A stretch of 64,000 nucleotides of DNA from contig CAYGDY010000001.1 in NCBI GenBank assembly GCA_964348795.1, positions 124,001 through 188,000 on the forward strand, read 5' to 3'. The stretch is from JADLAT01 sp964348795 (GTDB lineage Bacteria > Pseudomonadota > Alphaproteobacteria > Micavibrionales > Micavibrionaceae). Below are positions 8,348 through 18,111 of this stretch, in pieces. The notes beneath the pieces are model-generated. The model searched no databases and was not told where the DNA came from. It worked only from the letters and a program-made list of their open reading frames with translations. How positions within the stretch are numbered: position 1 is the first letter of the stretch; each line of letters starts with the position of its first letter. Position numbers and translations under genes: made by a program.

Positions 8348-9313
8348 ATGACCTATAACCCTGACCTCCTCGACAAGGCGAAACGCCACCCCGAGAAACA
8401 AAAGAACCCTGATCGTCCGGCGGGGCGTAAGCCCGAGTGGATCAGAGTCCCTGCGCCGCAGGGCGCGGTCTATGCCGAAACAAAGGACATCGTCCGCAAG
8501 CACAAACTGACCACGGTGTGTGAGGAGGCGGGGTGCCCGAATGTCGGGGAATGCTGGCAACAAAAACACGCCACCTTCATGATTATGGGGGAGGTCTGCA
8601 CGCGGGCCTGCGCGTTTTGTAACGTGGCGACGGGCAAGCCAGATGCGCTTGATCCGCTGGAACCGCTCCGCGTCGGGGTGGCAACGATGCAAATGGGCTT
8701 GAAACATGTGGTCGTAACATCCGTAGACCGCGATGATCTCCCCGATAGCGGCGCGGATCATTTTGTTAAAACCATCATGGGTATCCGCATGAAAAGCCCC
8801 GAAACGACCATCGAGATTTTGCCAGGTGATTTTCGCGGAGACACGGTAGCGTGGGATCATGTGATCAATGCGCGGCCCGATGTATTTAACCATAATCTTG
8901 AAACCGTGCCGCGCCTGTACCCTACGGTGCGGCCTGGCGCACGGTATTTCCGCTCGCTCCGTTTGCTTCAACGGGTGAAGGAGCTTGACAGTCAAGCCTT
9001 TACAAAATCGGGGCTGATGGTCGGCTTGGGTGAAACAAAAGAAGAAATCGGGCAGGTCATGGACGATATGCGCGCGGCGGGGATTGATTTTATCACGATT
9101 GGGCAGTACCTTCAGCCCACGCCCAAGCACGCGGCGGTTGAAAAATGGTGGACGCCGGAGGAATTCGAGGATCTTGCAAAAATGGCGCGGCGCAAGGGGT
9201 TTTTGATGGTGTCAGCCTCCCCTTTGACCCGTTCATCGCATCATGCGGGGGATGATTTTGCCAAGCTCAAAGCCGCCCGTATGGCGCAGGACACAAAAAC
9301 AGCGGCGGAGTAG
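8348..9313 (+). CDS. lipA: Lipoyl synthase
   Basis: Radical-SAM enzyme that inserts two sulfurs into protein-bound octanoyl groups, making the lipoyl cofactor of PdhB and PdhC encoded upstream. Both iron-sulfur motifs are present: auxiliary cluster CEEAGCPNVGEC and radical-SAM CTRACAFC. The C-terminal RSSHHAGD serine motif is also intact. Length 321 residues is normal. Location just after the pdh genes fits its role. Confidence 0.95.
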   Translation: MTYNPDLLDKAKRHPEKQKNPDRPAGRKPEWIRVPAPQGAVYAETKDIVRKHKLTTVCEEAGCPNVGECWQQKHATFMIMGEVCTRACAFCNVATGKPDALDPLEPLRVGVATMQMGLKHVVVTSVDRDDLPDSGADHFVKTIMGIRMKSPETTIEILPGDFRGDTVAWDHVINARPDVFNHNLETVPRLYPTVRPGARYFRSLRLLQRVKELDSQAFTKSGLMVGLGETKEEIGQVMDDMRAAGIDFITIGQYLQPTPKHAAVEKWWTPEEFEDLAKMARRKGFLMVSASPLTRSSHHAGDDFAKLKAARMAQDTKTAAE

Positions 9314-9328
9314 GGGCTTTGAACTACG

Positions 9329-9769
9329 ATGCTCACCCATATCGAACAAAAAAAACTGCCCTATAGTGTGGAGCAAATGTTTGCCTTGGTCGCCGATGTG
9401 GCGCACTATCAGGAGTTTGCACCGTGGTGCAAGGCCAGCCGTATTACAAAGCGGGAGAGCGATTCTGTGTTTTATGCGGATCTGGTTGTGGGGTACAAGC
9501 TCTTTCGGGAGCGATTTTCTTCCAAAGTCATTCTGGAGGTACCAGACAGAATAGAAATTGAATATCTGGAAGGTCCTTTGAAACATCTCAAGAACCATTG
9601 GCGGTTCATTCCAGAACCAGATGGATCATGTGTTGTTGATTTTAGTGTGGAATTTGAATTTAAAAACAGCGTTCTGCAAGGAATTGCGCATGTGTTCTTT
9701 CAGGAGATACTCCGGCGCATGGTCGGTGCATTTGAAATGCGGGCGCAGGATATTTACGGCAAGGCCTGA
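9329..9769 (+). CDS. RatA/COQ10-like START-domain protein
   Basis: A 146-residue polyketide-cyclase/START-like protein: YSVEQMFALVADVAHYQEFAPWC at the N terminus, then PLKHLKNHWRF and a C-terminal helix with FFQEILRRMVGAFEMRA. Members include yeast Coq10, which binds ubiquinone, and E. coli RatA, a ribosome-associated protein. In alphaproteobacteria this gene commonly follows lipA. A ubiquinone-related role is the likelier one. Its 3' end overlaps the convergent glycosyltransferase gene by 16 bp. Confidence 0.85.
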   Translation: MLTHIEQKKLPYSVEQMFALVADVAHYQEFAPWCKASRITKRESDSVFYADLVVGYKLFRERFSSKVILEVPDRIEIEYLEGPLKHLKNHWRFIPEPDGSCVVDFSVEFEFKNSVLQGIAHVFFQEILRRMVGAFEMRAQDIYGKA

Positions 9770-10677
9770 TCTTTTTCTCCATCGAAAAAGGGATAGCGGT
9801 AGGAGCGCTGAAGGGAGGCCCCTGTTTGCGTTTTGAAATCTGTGGTTTCGGCTCTGTTTTCCCGCATAACATCAAAGCCCGAAATATGGAGCACGCCGAT
9901 CTCTTCATGTGGCAGGAATGGCTCGATAAACACGTTTTTTTCGGTATCGAAAAGGGGTTTAAATTCACAAAGCCAGTGGGCATAGGCGGGCAGGATCTCG
10001 AATTCAAACCCTTCCAGATAACAGATTTTCCCCAGACTGAGCTGTTCTGCCGTAAACACTTTGCCCTTTAACATGGTTTCTGTAACAAGCGCTTGCCAGC
10101 GCGGCCAATGCGGCGCATCCGCACGCATGGCAAACATCCCCGCCAGCAGGACATGATAGGGGAGAAGCGCTCTGGCGGTTTCAAACCCGAATGCTTTGTA
10201 CGCATTGGAGAAATAAAATCCGCGCACCTTCCACGGAATTTGCCCCAGCCACTTGACCCGCATGGCGCGAGGGTAGGCACGATCAACCTGCCCTGTGAGC
10301 GCGATTTTACCCTTTTGAGCGCCCTGCATGAACAGGTCAAGACTGTGCCAGTTTTGAATCCATGTATCGGCATCCATCCAGGTGTACGTTTCATAGCCCG
10401 GGAAAATTTTTGGCAAAAAAGGTCGGCAGACACACGCTTTTAAGTATTCTCCCTTGATTTTATAAGCGGGCAGGGGGGCCGGCCAGTCGGGGTTCACAAT
10501 ACGGGTCACGTGAGGCTTGAGACGCACCACTTGCGCAGGGGTCAGGCCCGCATCCAGAATGCAGATATCAAAGTCTCCGGATTGCGGAAAACGCTTCACA
10601 GAGGCGAGCCATTCCAGCAAGAGCGGAAAATAGTTGGAATCCGATCCCGAGATGAGGACGTTTTTGTTCGGGCTCAT
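9754..10677 (-). CDS. Putative GT8-like glycosyltransferase
   Basis: A 307-residue protein with an N-terminal Rossmann-like strand (NVLISGSDSNYF), ICILDAGLT and a DxD-type metal/nucleotide-sugar motif in YTWMDADTWIQNW. A late FEFEILPAYAHW and GVLHISGFDVM fit a retaining GT-A enzyme. No signal peptide or membrane segment is seen, so it acts in the cytoplasm. It ends the leftward run ispDF-pgpA-pncC and overlaps pncC by 4 bp. The acceptor is unknown. Confidence 0.6.
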   Translation of the reverse strand: MSPNKNVLISGSDSNYFPLLLEWLASVKRFPQSGDFDICILDAGLTPAQVVRLKPHVTRIVNPDWPAPLPAYKIKGEYLKACVCRPFLPKIFPGYETYTWMDADTWIQNWHSLDLFMQGAQKGKIALTGQVDRAYPRAMRVKWLGQIPWKVRGFYFSNAYKAFGFETARALLPYHVLLAGMFAMRADAPHWPRWQALVTETMLKGKVFTAEQLSLGKICYLEGFEFEILPAYAHWLCEFKPLFDTEKNVFIEPFLPHEEIGVLHISGFDVMRENRAETTDFKTQTGASLQRSYRYPFFDGEKDQALP

Positions 10678-11159
10678 CCTGTGGGTCTCTCCAATACGGA
10701 AATAAGATGGCGGAGGGCCATGATCGTGGCTTCGGTCTGGATTTTGTTACGGTTCCCTTCAAAGTGAAATTCAACATGCCCGATGGAGCCATTTTTGAGG
10801 GCATACCCGAAATAGACAAGGCCTACGGGTTTTTTGGAAGTTCCCCCATCAGGCCCCGCAATGCCGGTAATGGAAACAGCCAGATCCGCATGGCTTTTTG
10901 TGAGCGCCCCTGTGGCCATTTCCTCTGCTGTCTGGCCACTGACGGCACCGTACGTGTCAAGGGTCTGGGCAGAAACCCCCAAGACTTCCATCTTGGAATC
11001 GTTGGAATAGGTGATATAACCCCGATCAAAAAAAGCGCTTGCACCCGCCTTGTGCGTGATGGTGGTGGCAAGAAGTCCGCCTGTGCACGATTCCGCCGTA
11101 ACAAGTTTCATGTGTCTGTCCTGCAAAAGCGTGCCCAGTTGTTCAACGAGATCCAGCAA
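10674..11159 (-). CDS. pncC: CinA C-terminal-type nicotinamide-nucleotide amidohydrolase
   Basis: A stand-alone CinA C-terminal domain of 161 residues that deamidates nicotinamide mononucleotide to recycle NAD. Diagnostic segments are TAESCTGGLLATTITHKAGAS, the GYITYSNDSK loop, and SITGIAGPDGGTSKKPVGLV. It overlaps pgpA upstream by 17 bp, so the two are translationally coupled. Confidence 0.9.
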   Translation of the reverse strand: MLDLVEQLGTLLQDRHMKLVTAESCTGGLLATTITHKAGASAFFDRGYITYSNDSKMEVLGVSAQTLDTYGAVSGQTAEEMATGALTKSHADLAVSITGIAGPDGGTSKKPVGLVYFGYALKNGSIGHVEFHFEGNRNKIQTEATIMALRHLISVLERPTG

Positions 11160-11619
11160 TATATACTCCGCTCAGTATGATCAAAACGTAAAGTCCGGCC
11201 ACAACATCATCCATCATGACCCCGAGGCCACCGGAGACTTTTTGGTCAAAATAGCTTACAGGCCAAGGTTTGAGGATATCAAAAAAGCGGAACAACGCAA
11301 AGCTGACGAAGACCATAAGCGGATTCCATCCCCAAAAAGAAAAGACGGGCAGGAGAGAAATCCATTGTCCCGCCACTTCGTCAATCACGATCATCTTGCT
11401 GTCGTGCGTATCTTGCGCGGCATCAAACCGGCTGGCGATGGGGACCCCTATGATGGCAATACATACAATCGCAATGACAAAGCCTGTCAGGCCTGAAAAG
11501 CCAAAAATAATCAAACCGAAGGGCAGGGCGCCAAGGCTTCCCCATGTGCCTGGTGCCGGTTTCATGAGGCCGCATCCAAACCACGTGGCAAGCCAGAAAT
11601 AGAGCGATTTGTAATCCAT
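11143..11619 (-). CDS. pgpA: Phosphatidylglycerophosphatase A
   Basis: Membrane phosphatase that makes phosphatidylglycerol. The 158-residue protein has the family start (FGCGLMKPAPGTWGSLGALP), an acidic motif HDSKMIVIDEVAGQW and a C-terminal DQKVSGGLGVMMDDVVAG, plus several hydrophobic helices. It sits 3 bp downstream of ispDF on the same strand, a pairing often seen in alphaproteobacteria. Confidence 0.9.
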   Translation of the reverse strand: MDYKSLYFWLATWFGCGLMKPAPGTWGSLGALPFGLIIFGFSGLTGFVIAIVCIAIIGVPIASRFDAAQDTHDSKMIVIDEVAGQWISLLPVFSFWGWNPLMVFVSFALFRFFDILKPWPVSYFDQKVSGGLGVMMDDVVAGLYVLIILSGVYIAGSR

Positions 11620-11622
11620 TTT

Positions 11623-12834
11623 TCAAATGTCCTGCGGTAGGGTGATGCTCACAAGGGCCTGGGCCGCGATTCCCTCCCTGCGGCCCGTGAAACCGAGTTG
11701 TTCTGTCGTGGTGGCTTTGATATTGACCCGTTGAGAGGGGAGGGTGCAGATGCGAGCGATGATATCGCGCATGGCGGGAGCGTAGGGAGTGATTTTCGGT
11801 GCTTCGCAGATGAGTGTAAGATCAATGTTGCTGAAGACGCCGCCTTGTGTTTGAAGCATTTTAACGGCGTGTTCGAGAAAAACGGTACTGTCCATGTTTT
11901 TATAGGCGGGATTGCTGGGCGGAAAATGCCGGCCAATATCCCCTGCGCCTATGGCGCCCAAAATTGCATCGGTGAGGGCATGGAGTCCGACATCGGCATC
12001 GGAATGCCCCATGAGAGGGTGCGCGTGGGGGATATCGACGCCGCACAGGCGGACGGGCCCCGTTCTCGAAAAATCAAAAGCATGCACGTCAAAGCCTTGT
12101 CCCGTCAGTGGTATATGCTGTGCTCTGAGGAACTGTTCCGCCATAAGGAAGTCTTCCGGATAGGTAATTTTGATATTGGAGGGGGGCCCCCGCACCAGTT
12201 TTACAGGGATTCCCAAGGCAGATACAAGGGTTGTGTCATCGGTGCTTGGTGTATCGGACCCTGTTATATGCGCCTTGCACAAATCCCCGAACCGGAAACC
12301 TTGCGGGGTTTGCAGGGTCCATAGCCCGTCTCGTTTTACGGAGTCCTGCGCGATGTCCTCCTCCGTGCTGTAGCGGAGGGTTGCGGAGACAGGTACGGCC
12401 AGACTGGCCGCCCTATGGCTTTGGAGCGCGACAAGGAGAGAATCCAGATCTCTTCGGGAGAGGCACGGACGCGCCGCATCATGCACCAGAATTATTTCTT
12501 CATCTTTTATATGAGTTATATTCTTCAGTGCATTCTTTATACTATATTTTCTTTCTGTTCCTCCATAAAGGGGAGGGAGCACATGAAGGCCCGTTACAGC
12601 GTCATGATACCATTGTGCGTCATCGGGGGCGATGATGACCTGCACACTCCGGCAGGCGGGATGGGCTAAAAATATCTCGATGCTGTGTCGGATCAGGGGT
12701 TTTCCATTCAAAAGCGTGTATTGTTTAGGACACTCTGCACCAAAGCGCTGGCCTTTGCCCGCACTGGCTATCAGGACATAAAATGGTAAAATGTCCTTTA
12801 AATTGATTGTGTTATTGCTTTTTTGTTGTGTCAT
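11623..12834 (-). CDS. ispDF: Bifunctional IspD/IspF isoprenoid enzyme
   Basis: Fuses two steps of the methylerythritol-phosphate pathway. Residues 18-235 are the cytidylyltransferase IspD (ASAGKGQRFGAECPKQY, VHDAARPC, TPQGFR). Residues 245-403 are the cyclodiphosphate synthase IspF (GQGFDVHAF, HSDADVGLHALTDAILGA, IKATTTEQLGFTGRREGIAA). The fusion is typical of alphaproteobacteria. The N-terminal 15 polar residues are not conserved and a later start is possible. The missing middle step, ispE, is not in the window. Confidence 0.95.
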   Translation of the reverse strand: MTQQKSNNTINLKDILPFYVLIASAGKGQRFGAECPKQYTLLNGKPLIRHSIEIFLAHPACRSVQVIIAPDDAQWYHDAVTGLHVLPPLYGGTERKYSIKNALKNITHIKDEEIILVHDAARPCLSRRDLDSLLVALQSHRAASLAVPVSATLRYSTEEDIAQDSVKRDGLWTLQTPQGFRFGDLCKAHITGSDTPSTDDTTLVSALGIPVKLVRGPPSNIKITYPEDFLMAEQFLRAQHIPLTGQGFDVHAFDFSRTGPVRLCGVDIPHAHPLMGHSDADVGLHALTDAILGAIGAGDIGRHFPPSNPAYKNMDSTVFLEHAVKMLQTQGGVFSNIDLTLICEAPKITPYAPAMRDIIARICTLPSQRVNIKATTTEQLGFTGRREGIAAQALVSITLPQDI

Positions 12835-12928
12835 GCAGGACGATTTTTAGTATTTTGTGTTTTGGTTTTCTTGCCTTCTATCCGCTAGACGTATATGAGT
12901 TATCGATTGAATTCTATTAAAAAATGCT

Positions 12929-15274
12929 ATGACAGACGAGAGCCGGACGAAAATGGATTCCGAGAGTTTTCTGAAATTCCCTTTCATAGGCCCCGCTTTT
13001 TTCAGGAAAAAGGTGCGGGCCCCTCTTCCGCAAAAAAAATTCTGGAACAGTAAACTGGCGCTGTTTCTGGTCTTTTGTTCGATTGCGAGTGGTCTGGCAA
13101 CTTATGGGGCGCTCAGGGAAATCCCTCCTTTCGGGAATTCTCCCTGGTTGGTCATCTGGCTTTTGAATCTGGATCTGGTGTTTTTGATGCTGCTGGTGTC
13201 TTTGCTCATCTGGCGGATGGCGGGGCTGTGGAGCGGCAGGCGCAGGGGACTGACGGCTTCCCATCTCCATGTCAGGCTGGTGTATATTTTTAGTATTCTG
13301 GCCGCCGCGCCTGCGATTATTATGACGGTGTTTGCGGCGTTTTTCTTTCATTTCGGGGTGCAGACTTGGTTCAGTGACCGCGTGAGTACCGCAATTAATG
13401 AATCCCAAGCCGTTGCGCAGGCGTATCTGGAAGAGCATACGCAGGTTATTCGGGCCGATACACTGGCCATGGCCAATGACCTGAGCCGTCAGGCGGGCCT
13501 TTTGCTGATGAACGAGCAGGCCTTCGACAAGATTGTCCATACACAATCCATCTTGCGGAATCTCTCCGAGGCCCTGATCTTTGACAAGAGTGGCCGTGTT
13601 CTGGCGCAAACAGGCCTCACCTTTTCTCTGGAATTTGAAGAAATCCCGCAATATGCCATGAGCGCCGCCAACGAGGGTGAGGTTGTCGTGATGACGGGGG
13701 CAAAGGATGACCGTGTCAGGGCCCTTATAAAACTGGATAATTTTATTGATACCTATTTGTTTGTGGGGCGCATGATTGACCCGCAGGTGCTCTCGCACCT
13801 TGACGCTACCAAACGCGCCACGCAGGACTATGCAATGCTCCAGACCCGCTATTCCAGTCTCCAGATCACGGTCACTCTGATCTTTGTGGTGGTGGGGCTG
13901 TTGTTGCTTGTGACGGCGGTGTGGTTTGGTCTTGTGCTGGCGCGCCAGCTGGTGACACCCATTGGAACCCTGATTATGGTTGCAGACCGTGTGCGGGCCG
14001 GAGACTGGTCGGCTCGCGTGCCCGAGCAGATGTCCATTCAGGAGTTTGATTATCTTGCCCAATCCTTCAACCGCATGACCTCACAGGTGCAGGAACAGCA
14101 AAATGCCCTTATTTTGGCGAACAGACAGCTGGATCGGCGCAGGCATTTTACGGAAACCGTTCTGGCCGGTGTCACGTCGGGGGTGATCGGATTGGATCAG
14201 GCGGGAACCATTACGGTCGTGAACAGCTCGGCTCTTGAATTGCTCGGCATACAAAAGGATGCGGTTATGGGTGAGAAGATGACCCGCCTAATGCCCGAGA
14301 TCGAAGATCTCCTCATGCAATCGCATACACGTGCCGGAAAAATTACGCAGGGAGAAATTTTCTTTGAAAAAAGCCCTGATTTACGGCGAACCTTTCTGGT
14401 CCGGATTGTGATCGAGCTGATTGGGGAGGAAGAGACGGGCGCTATATTGACCTTTGAGGACATTACGGATCTGCAGGCCGCACAGAGGAAGGCGGCCTGG
14501 GCGGATGTAGCGCGACGGATTGCCCATGAAATCAAAAACCCCCTGACTCCCATCCAGCTTTCCGCAGAACGCCTGAAAAAACGTTATCTGAAACAAATCG
14601 TGGAAGATCCTGAAACCTTTATCAAGTGCACGGATACGATCATCAAGCATGTGGGGGATATCGGGCATATGGTGAATGAGTTCTCGGCCTTTGCCCGTAT
14701 GCCGGATCCCGTGTTCCGGATAGAAAATCTGAATGAATGTTTCAAGGATTGTCTGGTGTTGCACCGGCAGGCGCATAGAAATATCCGCATTACACTGTCT
14801 GGTTTTGATGAAAAACCCTATATGGCTTCTATTGATGCCCAGCAGATGCGTCAGGCGGTCAATAATCTCATGCAAAATGCCATTGACTCCCTTTTGCTTT
14901 CGACAGGTCCACAAGAGCAGGTCGGGCAAGTTCATGTGCATCTCGGGGAAAATAATGAAGGGGAGATTTTTTTATCTGTGACGGATAGCGGGGCGGGGTT
15001 TCCGAAGGCGGAAGATCTCTCCCGTCTGACGGAACCGTACGTGACTCATAAACAAAAGGGAACGGGTTTGGGGCTGGCCATTGTAAAAAAAATCATGGAA
15101 GATCATAATGGCAGGATACTTCTGGGGGTTCCGGATTGGTTGAGACAACAGCCGGCGTGGCAGGATCTCGGTGGGGCCAGTGTTGTGTTGCTATTTCCAT
15201 TACAGGATGTTTCAGCCGAAACACCTGAAAATAATAAAAAAATGACTCGATCAAAGGCAAAAGGGAACGCGTGA
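12929..15274 (+). CDS. ntrY: NtrY membrane sensor histidine kinase
   Basis: Sensor kinase of the NtrYX system, linked to nitrogen metabolism, redox and envelope control. N-terminal membrane helices are seen at about residues 40-110 and 120-150, an extracytoplasmic region follows to about 310, then another helix, HAMP (about 330-390), PAS, the phosphoacceptor domain with His in RRIAHEIKNPLTPIQLSAER, and an ATPase domain (NLMQNAIDSL, DSGAGF, GTGLGLAIVKKI). Length 781 is normal. An alternative start is ATG 12953. It overlaps ntrX by 4 bp. Confidence 0.95.
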   Translation: MTDESRTKMDSESFLKFPFIGPAFFRKKVRAPLPQKKFWNSKLALFLVFCSIASGLATYGALREIPPFGNSPWLVIWLLNLDLVFLMLLVSLLIWRMAGLWSGRRRGLTASHLHVRLVYIFSILAAAPAIIMTVFAAFFFHFGVQTWFSDRVSTAINESQAVAQAYLEEHTQVIRADTLAMANDLSRQAGLLLMNEQAFDKIVHTQSILRNLSEALIFDKSGRVLAQTGLTFSLEFEEIPQYAMSAANEGEVVVMTGAKDDRVRALIKLDNFIDTYLFVGRMIDPQVLSHLDATKRATQDYAMLQTRYSSLQITVTLIFVVVGLLLLVTAVWFGLVLARQLVTPIGTLIMVADRVRAGDWSARVPEQMSIQEFDYLAQSFNRMTSQVQEQQNALILANRQLDRRRHFTETVLAGVTSGVIGLDQAGTITVVNSSALELLGIQKDAVMGEKMTRLMPEIEDLLMQSHTRAGKITQGEIFFEKSPDLRRTFLVRIVIELIGEEETGAILTFEDITDLQAAQRKAAWADVARRIAHEIKNPLTPIQLSAERLKKRYLKQIVEDPETFIKCTDTIIKHVGDIGHMVNEFSAFARMPDPVFRIENLNECFKDCLVLHRQAHRNIRITLSGFDEKPYMASIDAQQMRQAVNNLMQNAIDSLLLSTGPQEQVGQVHVHLGENNEGEIFLSVTDSGAGFPKAEDLSRLTEPYVTHKQKGTGLGLAIVKKIMEDHNGRILLGVPDWLRQQPAWQDLGGASVVLLFPLQDVSAETPENNKKMTRSKAKGNA

Positions 15275-16716
15275 CAGTGGAAATTTTAATTGTAGACGAC
15301 GAGCAGGATATCCGGAATCTGATTCAGGAGATTCTGGAAGACGAGGGATATGTGGCGCGGGCCGTTGCGAATTCATCGGAGGCTTATCGAATTTTTTCTG
15401 AAAAGGTGCCGGATCTGGTGATTTTGGATATATGGCTTCAGGAGAGCGAAGATGATGGTTTGCAGATTCTAAAAAAACTCAAGGCGGCGCACGAATACTT
15501 GCCGGTTATTATGATCAGCGGGCATGGCACCATTGAAACAGCGGTCTCCGCCATCAAGGATGGTGCATATGATTTTATCGAAAAACCGTTTAAATCGGAT
15601 CGTTTGCTTTTGATGGTCAGTCGGGCCCTTGAAACAGCCCGCCTCAAAAAAGAGAATGCGGCGCTCCGGCGCTTTGCGCAGGCGGATTCTCCTGTATTAC
15701 TGGGACATTCCCCTCTTGTTCAGGCGATTCAACAGCTCGTAGAGCGGGTTGCCCCGATGGGAAGTCGCGTGTTGATTACCGGAGAACCTGGTACGGGGAA
15801 AGATGTTGTCGCCCGTATGATTCACAAGGAATCCACCCGCAAGGATGAAGTCTTTCTTGTCCTGAATTGTGCAACGTTGCGGCCAGAGCGTCTTGAAATG
15901 GAGCTCTTTGGCTCTACGCAGGGGGGGCAGGGAGGATCGGCCCATATCGGTATTTTGGAGCAGGTTCATCACGGGACATTGCTTTTGGATGAGGTGTCCG
16001 ACATGCCCTTGGAAACGCAAGGGAAGATTGTACGCGTCCTTCAGGAACAACGCTTTCAAAGGATCGGAGATCAAACACCCATTGAGGTCGATGTCCGGAT
16101 TGTGGCCACAACCAACCGGAATCTTGAAGATCTCATGAAAAACGGTCAGTTTCGGGAAGATTTGTTTTATCGCTTGAATGTGGTGCCGATCCATATGCCG
16201 CCACTCCGGAATCGGGTGCAGGATATCCCCGAACTAGCCCAGACGTTTTTGCAGGATTTTTTGAAGCAGACAACCTATGCCACGAAGTCCTTTTCATCAT
16301 CGGCAATGACTCTTTTGAAACAATATAGATGGCCTGGCAACATTCGTGAACTGAAAAACGTGATGGAATGGGTCGTGATCATGTATGGCGCGCAATCCAT
16401 TGACATGTTTGCTCCAGAGCATTTGCCTCCCGAAATTATGGCAGACCCCGCGCGAAAAGATCTTGTGACGCACGGAGAGCCCTCTTTTTTGAAAATGGAT
16501 TTTCTGACACTGTCCCTGCGAGAGGCCCGCGAGGCCTTCGAGCGCGAGTATCTCCTCTCGCAGGTGGCACGGTTTGATGGAAATATTTCCAAAACAGCGC
16601 AGTTTGTAGGGATGGAACGTTCCGCCTTGCACCGGAAGCTCAAAATGCTGAATATTTCACCGGACAAGGAAGAACTGTCTGAGACAGAAATTCAGGACGA
16701 TAGAAAGAGGGCATAA
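15271..16716 (+). CDS. ntrX: NtrX response regulator of the NtrC family
   Basis: Phosphorylated by NtrY. The receiver domain has Asp9/Asp10 and phosphoacceptor Asp53 (LVILDIW). The AAA+ domain has Walker A GEPGTGKD and Walker B-like LLLDEVSD. A Fis-type helix-turn-helix (GNISKTAQFVGMERSALHRK) closes the protein. The GAFTGA loop needed for sigma-54 contact is absent: the segment after ELFG reads STQGGQGGSAHIG. The start is GTG within the ntrY stop region. Confidence 0.95.
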   Translation: MTVEILIVDDEQDIRNLIQEILEDEGYVARAVANSSEAYRIFSEKVPDLVILDIWLQESEDDGLQILKKLKAAHEYLPVIMISGHGTIETAVSAIKDGAYDFIEKPFKSDRLLLMVSRALETARLKKENAALRRFAQADSPVLLGHSPLVQAIQQLVERVAPMGSRVLITGEPGTGKDVVARMIHKESTRKDEVFLVLNCATLRPERLEMELFGSTQGGQGGSAHIGILEQVHHGTLLLDEVSDMPLETQGKIVRVLQEQRFQRIGDQTPIEVDVRIVATTNRNLEDLMKNGQFREDLFYRLNVVPIHMPPLRNRVQDIPELAQTFLQDFLKQTTYATKSFSSSAMTLLKQYRWPGNIRELKNVMEWVVIMYGAQSIDMFAPEHLPPEIMADPARKDLVTHGEPSFLKMDFLTLSLREAREAFEREYLLSQVARFDGNISKTAQFVGMERSALHRKLKMLNISPDKEELSETEIQDDRKRA

Positions 16717-16722
16717 TCTGTC

Positions 16723-18099
16723 ATGAAAATATTGATTTGTGGTGCAGGGCAAGTGGGATTTCATATTGCGGCTTATCTTTCGCGGGAAGGGAATGATGTG
16801 ACGGTTGTGGACAACCATCGTCAACTGGTCTCCAGAATTAATGAGTCTTTGGATGTCAATGTGATTTTGGGTCATGCCTCCAATCCCGATATTCTCAATG
16901 CGGCAGGGGCGAGCGCGGTTGATATGATGATTGCGGTGACCCAATCCGATGAGGTCAACATGATGGCGTGCCAGATCGGACATTCCTTGTTTGGTATTCC
17001 AAAAAAAATTGCCCGTATCCGCGAACAAGCTTATCTAAAACCCGAATGGTCCAACCTGTTCACACGAGCCCATATGCCGATAGATGTCGTGATCTCGCCT
17101 GAGGTCTTGATTGCGCACGATATCTATCAAAGGCTTTCCATTCCTGGGACAACTTTTGTCAAGGCACTGGCAGAAGGGGCGGCCCATATAATCGGTGTCG
17201 TATGCACAACGGAATGTCCCATACTGCATACGCCTCTGCGGCAAGTATATGGGCTTTTCGGGGATCTGTCTTTCCGGATTGTCTCTATCATGCGGCAGGG
17301 GCAGGCTTTGGTGCCAGATGATATGGAGCAGATGCGGGAGGGCGATGAAGTCTTTTTTATTGTGGATACCCAGCATATCAAACGCGTGATGACGGTGTTT
17401 GGACACGAAGAAAAAACCGCACGGAAAATCGTGATCGCAGGGGGAGGGAATATCGGTTTGGGATTGACTCGCCTTCTGAAGAAAAAAACAAAAGGCTTGC
17501 AGATCAAAATTATAGACCGGAATCCCGAACGCACAAGCTACCTGAGTGAAACGCTTGAAAATGTGGTGATTTTAAACGGGAGCGCTCTGGAAAAACATAT
17601 CCTCGAAGAGGCGAATATTCGCACTGCCGAAGCGTTTGTTGCCGTTACAAACGATGATGAAAGCAATATTCTGGCGTCCTTGTTGGGTAAGCAATATGGA
17701 TGCCGGAGGACCATTACACTGGTGAGCAACGATGCGTATTCCCCTCTGGTCGGGCCTTTGGGCGTTGATGCCATGGTTTCTCCGCGTTCCATTATGGTTT
17801 CTACCATCATGCAACATGTCCGGCGCGGGCGCATCAAGGGTATTTACGCCCTGCGTGATGGTTTTGCAGAGATTATAGAGGCGGAAGTGTCTCCGGTTTC
17901 CGCGATGGTCAACAAGCCGGTCTCGCAATTAAATTCAGAACATGAGATCGTTGTCGCGGGGCTTGTGCGGGATGGTGTATTCCTCATTCCGGAGTCTCAG
18001 ACTGTCATACGGGCCAAGGATGTCGCTATTATTCTCGCTGTCCGGAATCAGGTCCGTCATATTGAAAAAATGTTCTCTGCCCATGTCGATATTTTCTAG
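16723..18099 (+). CDS. trkA: Trk potassium uptake regulator TrkA
   Basis: Peripheral NAD-binding subunit that gates TrkH-type potassium channels. Two tandem RCK units are visible, with nucleotide motifs ILICGAGQVGFHIAAYL at residue 3 and KIVIAGGGNIGLGLTRLL near residue 235, each followed by a TrkA-C domain. Length 458 is normal. It starts 6 bp after ntrX; no trkH/ktrB channel gene is in the window. Confidence 0.95.
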   Translation: MKILICGAGQVGFHIAAYLSREGNDVTVVDNHRQLVSRINESLDVNVILGHASNPDILNAAGASAVDMMIAVTQSDEVNMMACQIGHSLFGIPKKIARIREQAYLKPEWSNLFTRAHMPIDVVISPEVLIAHDIYQRLSIPGTTFVKALAEGAAHIIGVVCTTECPILHTPLRQVYGLFGDLSFRIVSIMRQGQALVPDDMEQMREGDEVFFIVDTQHIKRVMTVFGHEEKTARKIVIAGGGNIGLGLTRLLKKKTKGLQIKIIDRNPERTSYLSETLENVVILNGSALEKHILEEANIRTAEAFVAVTNDDESNILASLLGKQYGCRRTITLVSNDAYSPLVGPLGVDAMVSPRSIMVSTIMQHVRRGRIKGIYALRDGFAEIIEAEVSPVSAMVNKPVSQLNSEHEIVVAGLVRDGVFLIPESQTVIRAKDVAIILAVRNQVRHIEKMFSAHVDIF

Positions 18100-18111
18100 C
18101 GGGGCCATGTG

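Noticed and set aside
12917..14062. Frame of 381 codons antisense to ntrY
   Set aside because: Gln/His/Arg-rich shadow of a clear histidine kinase gene.
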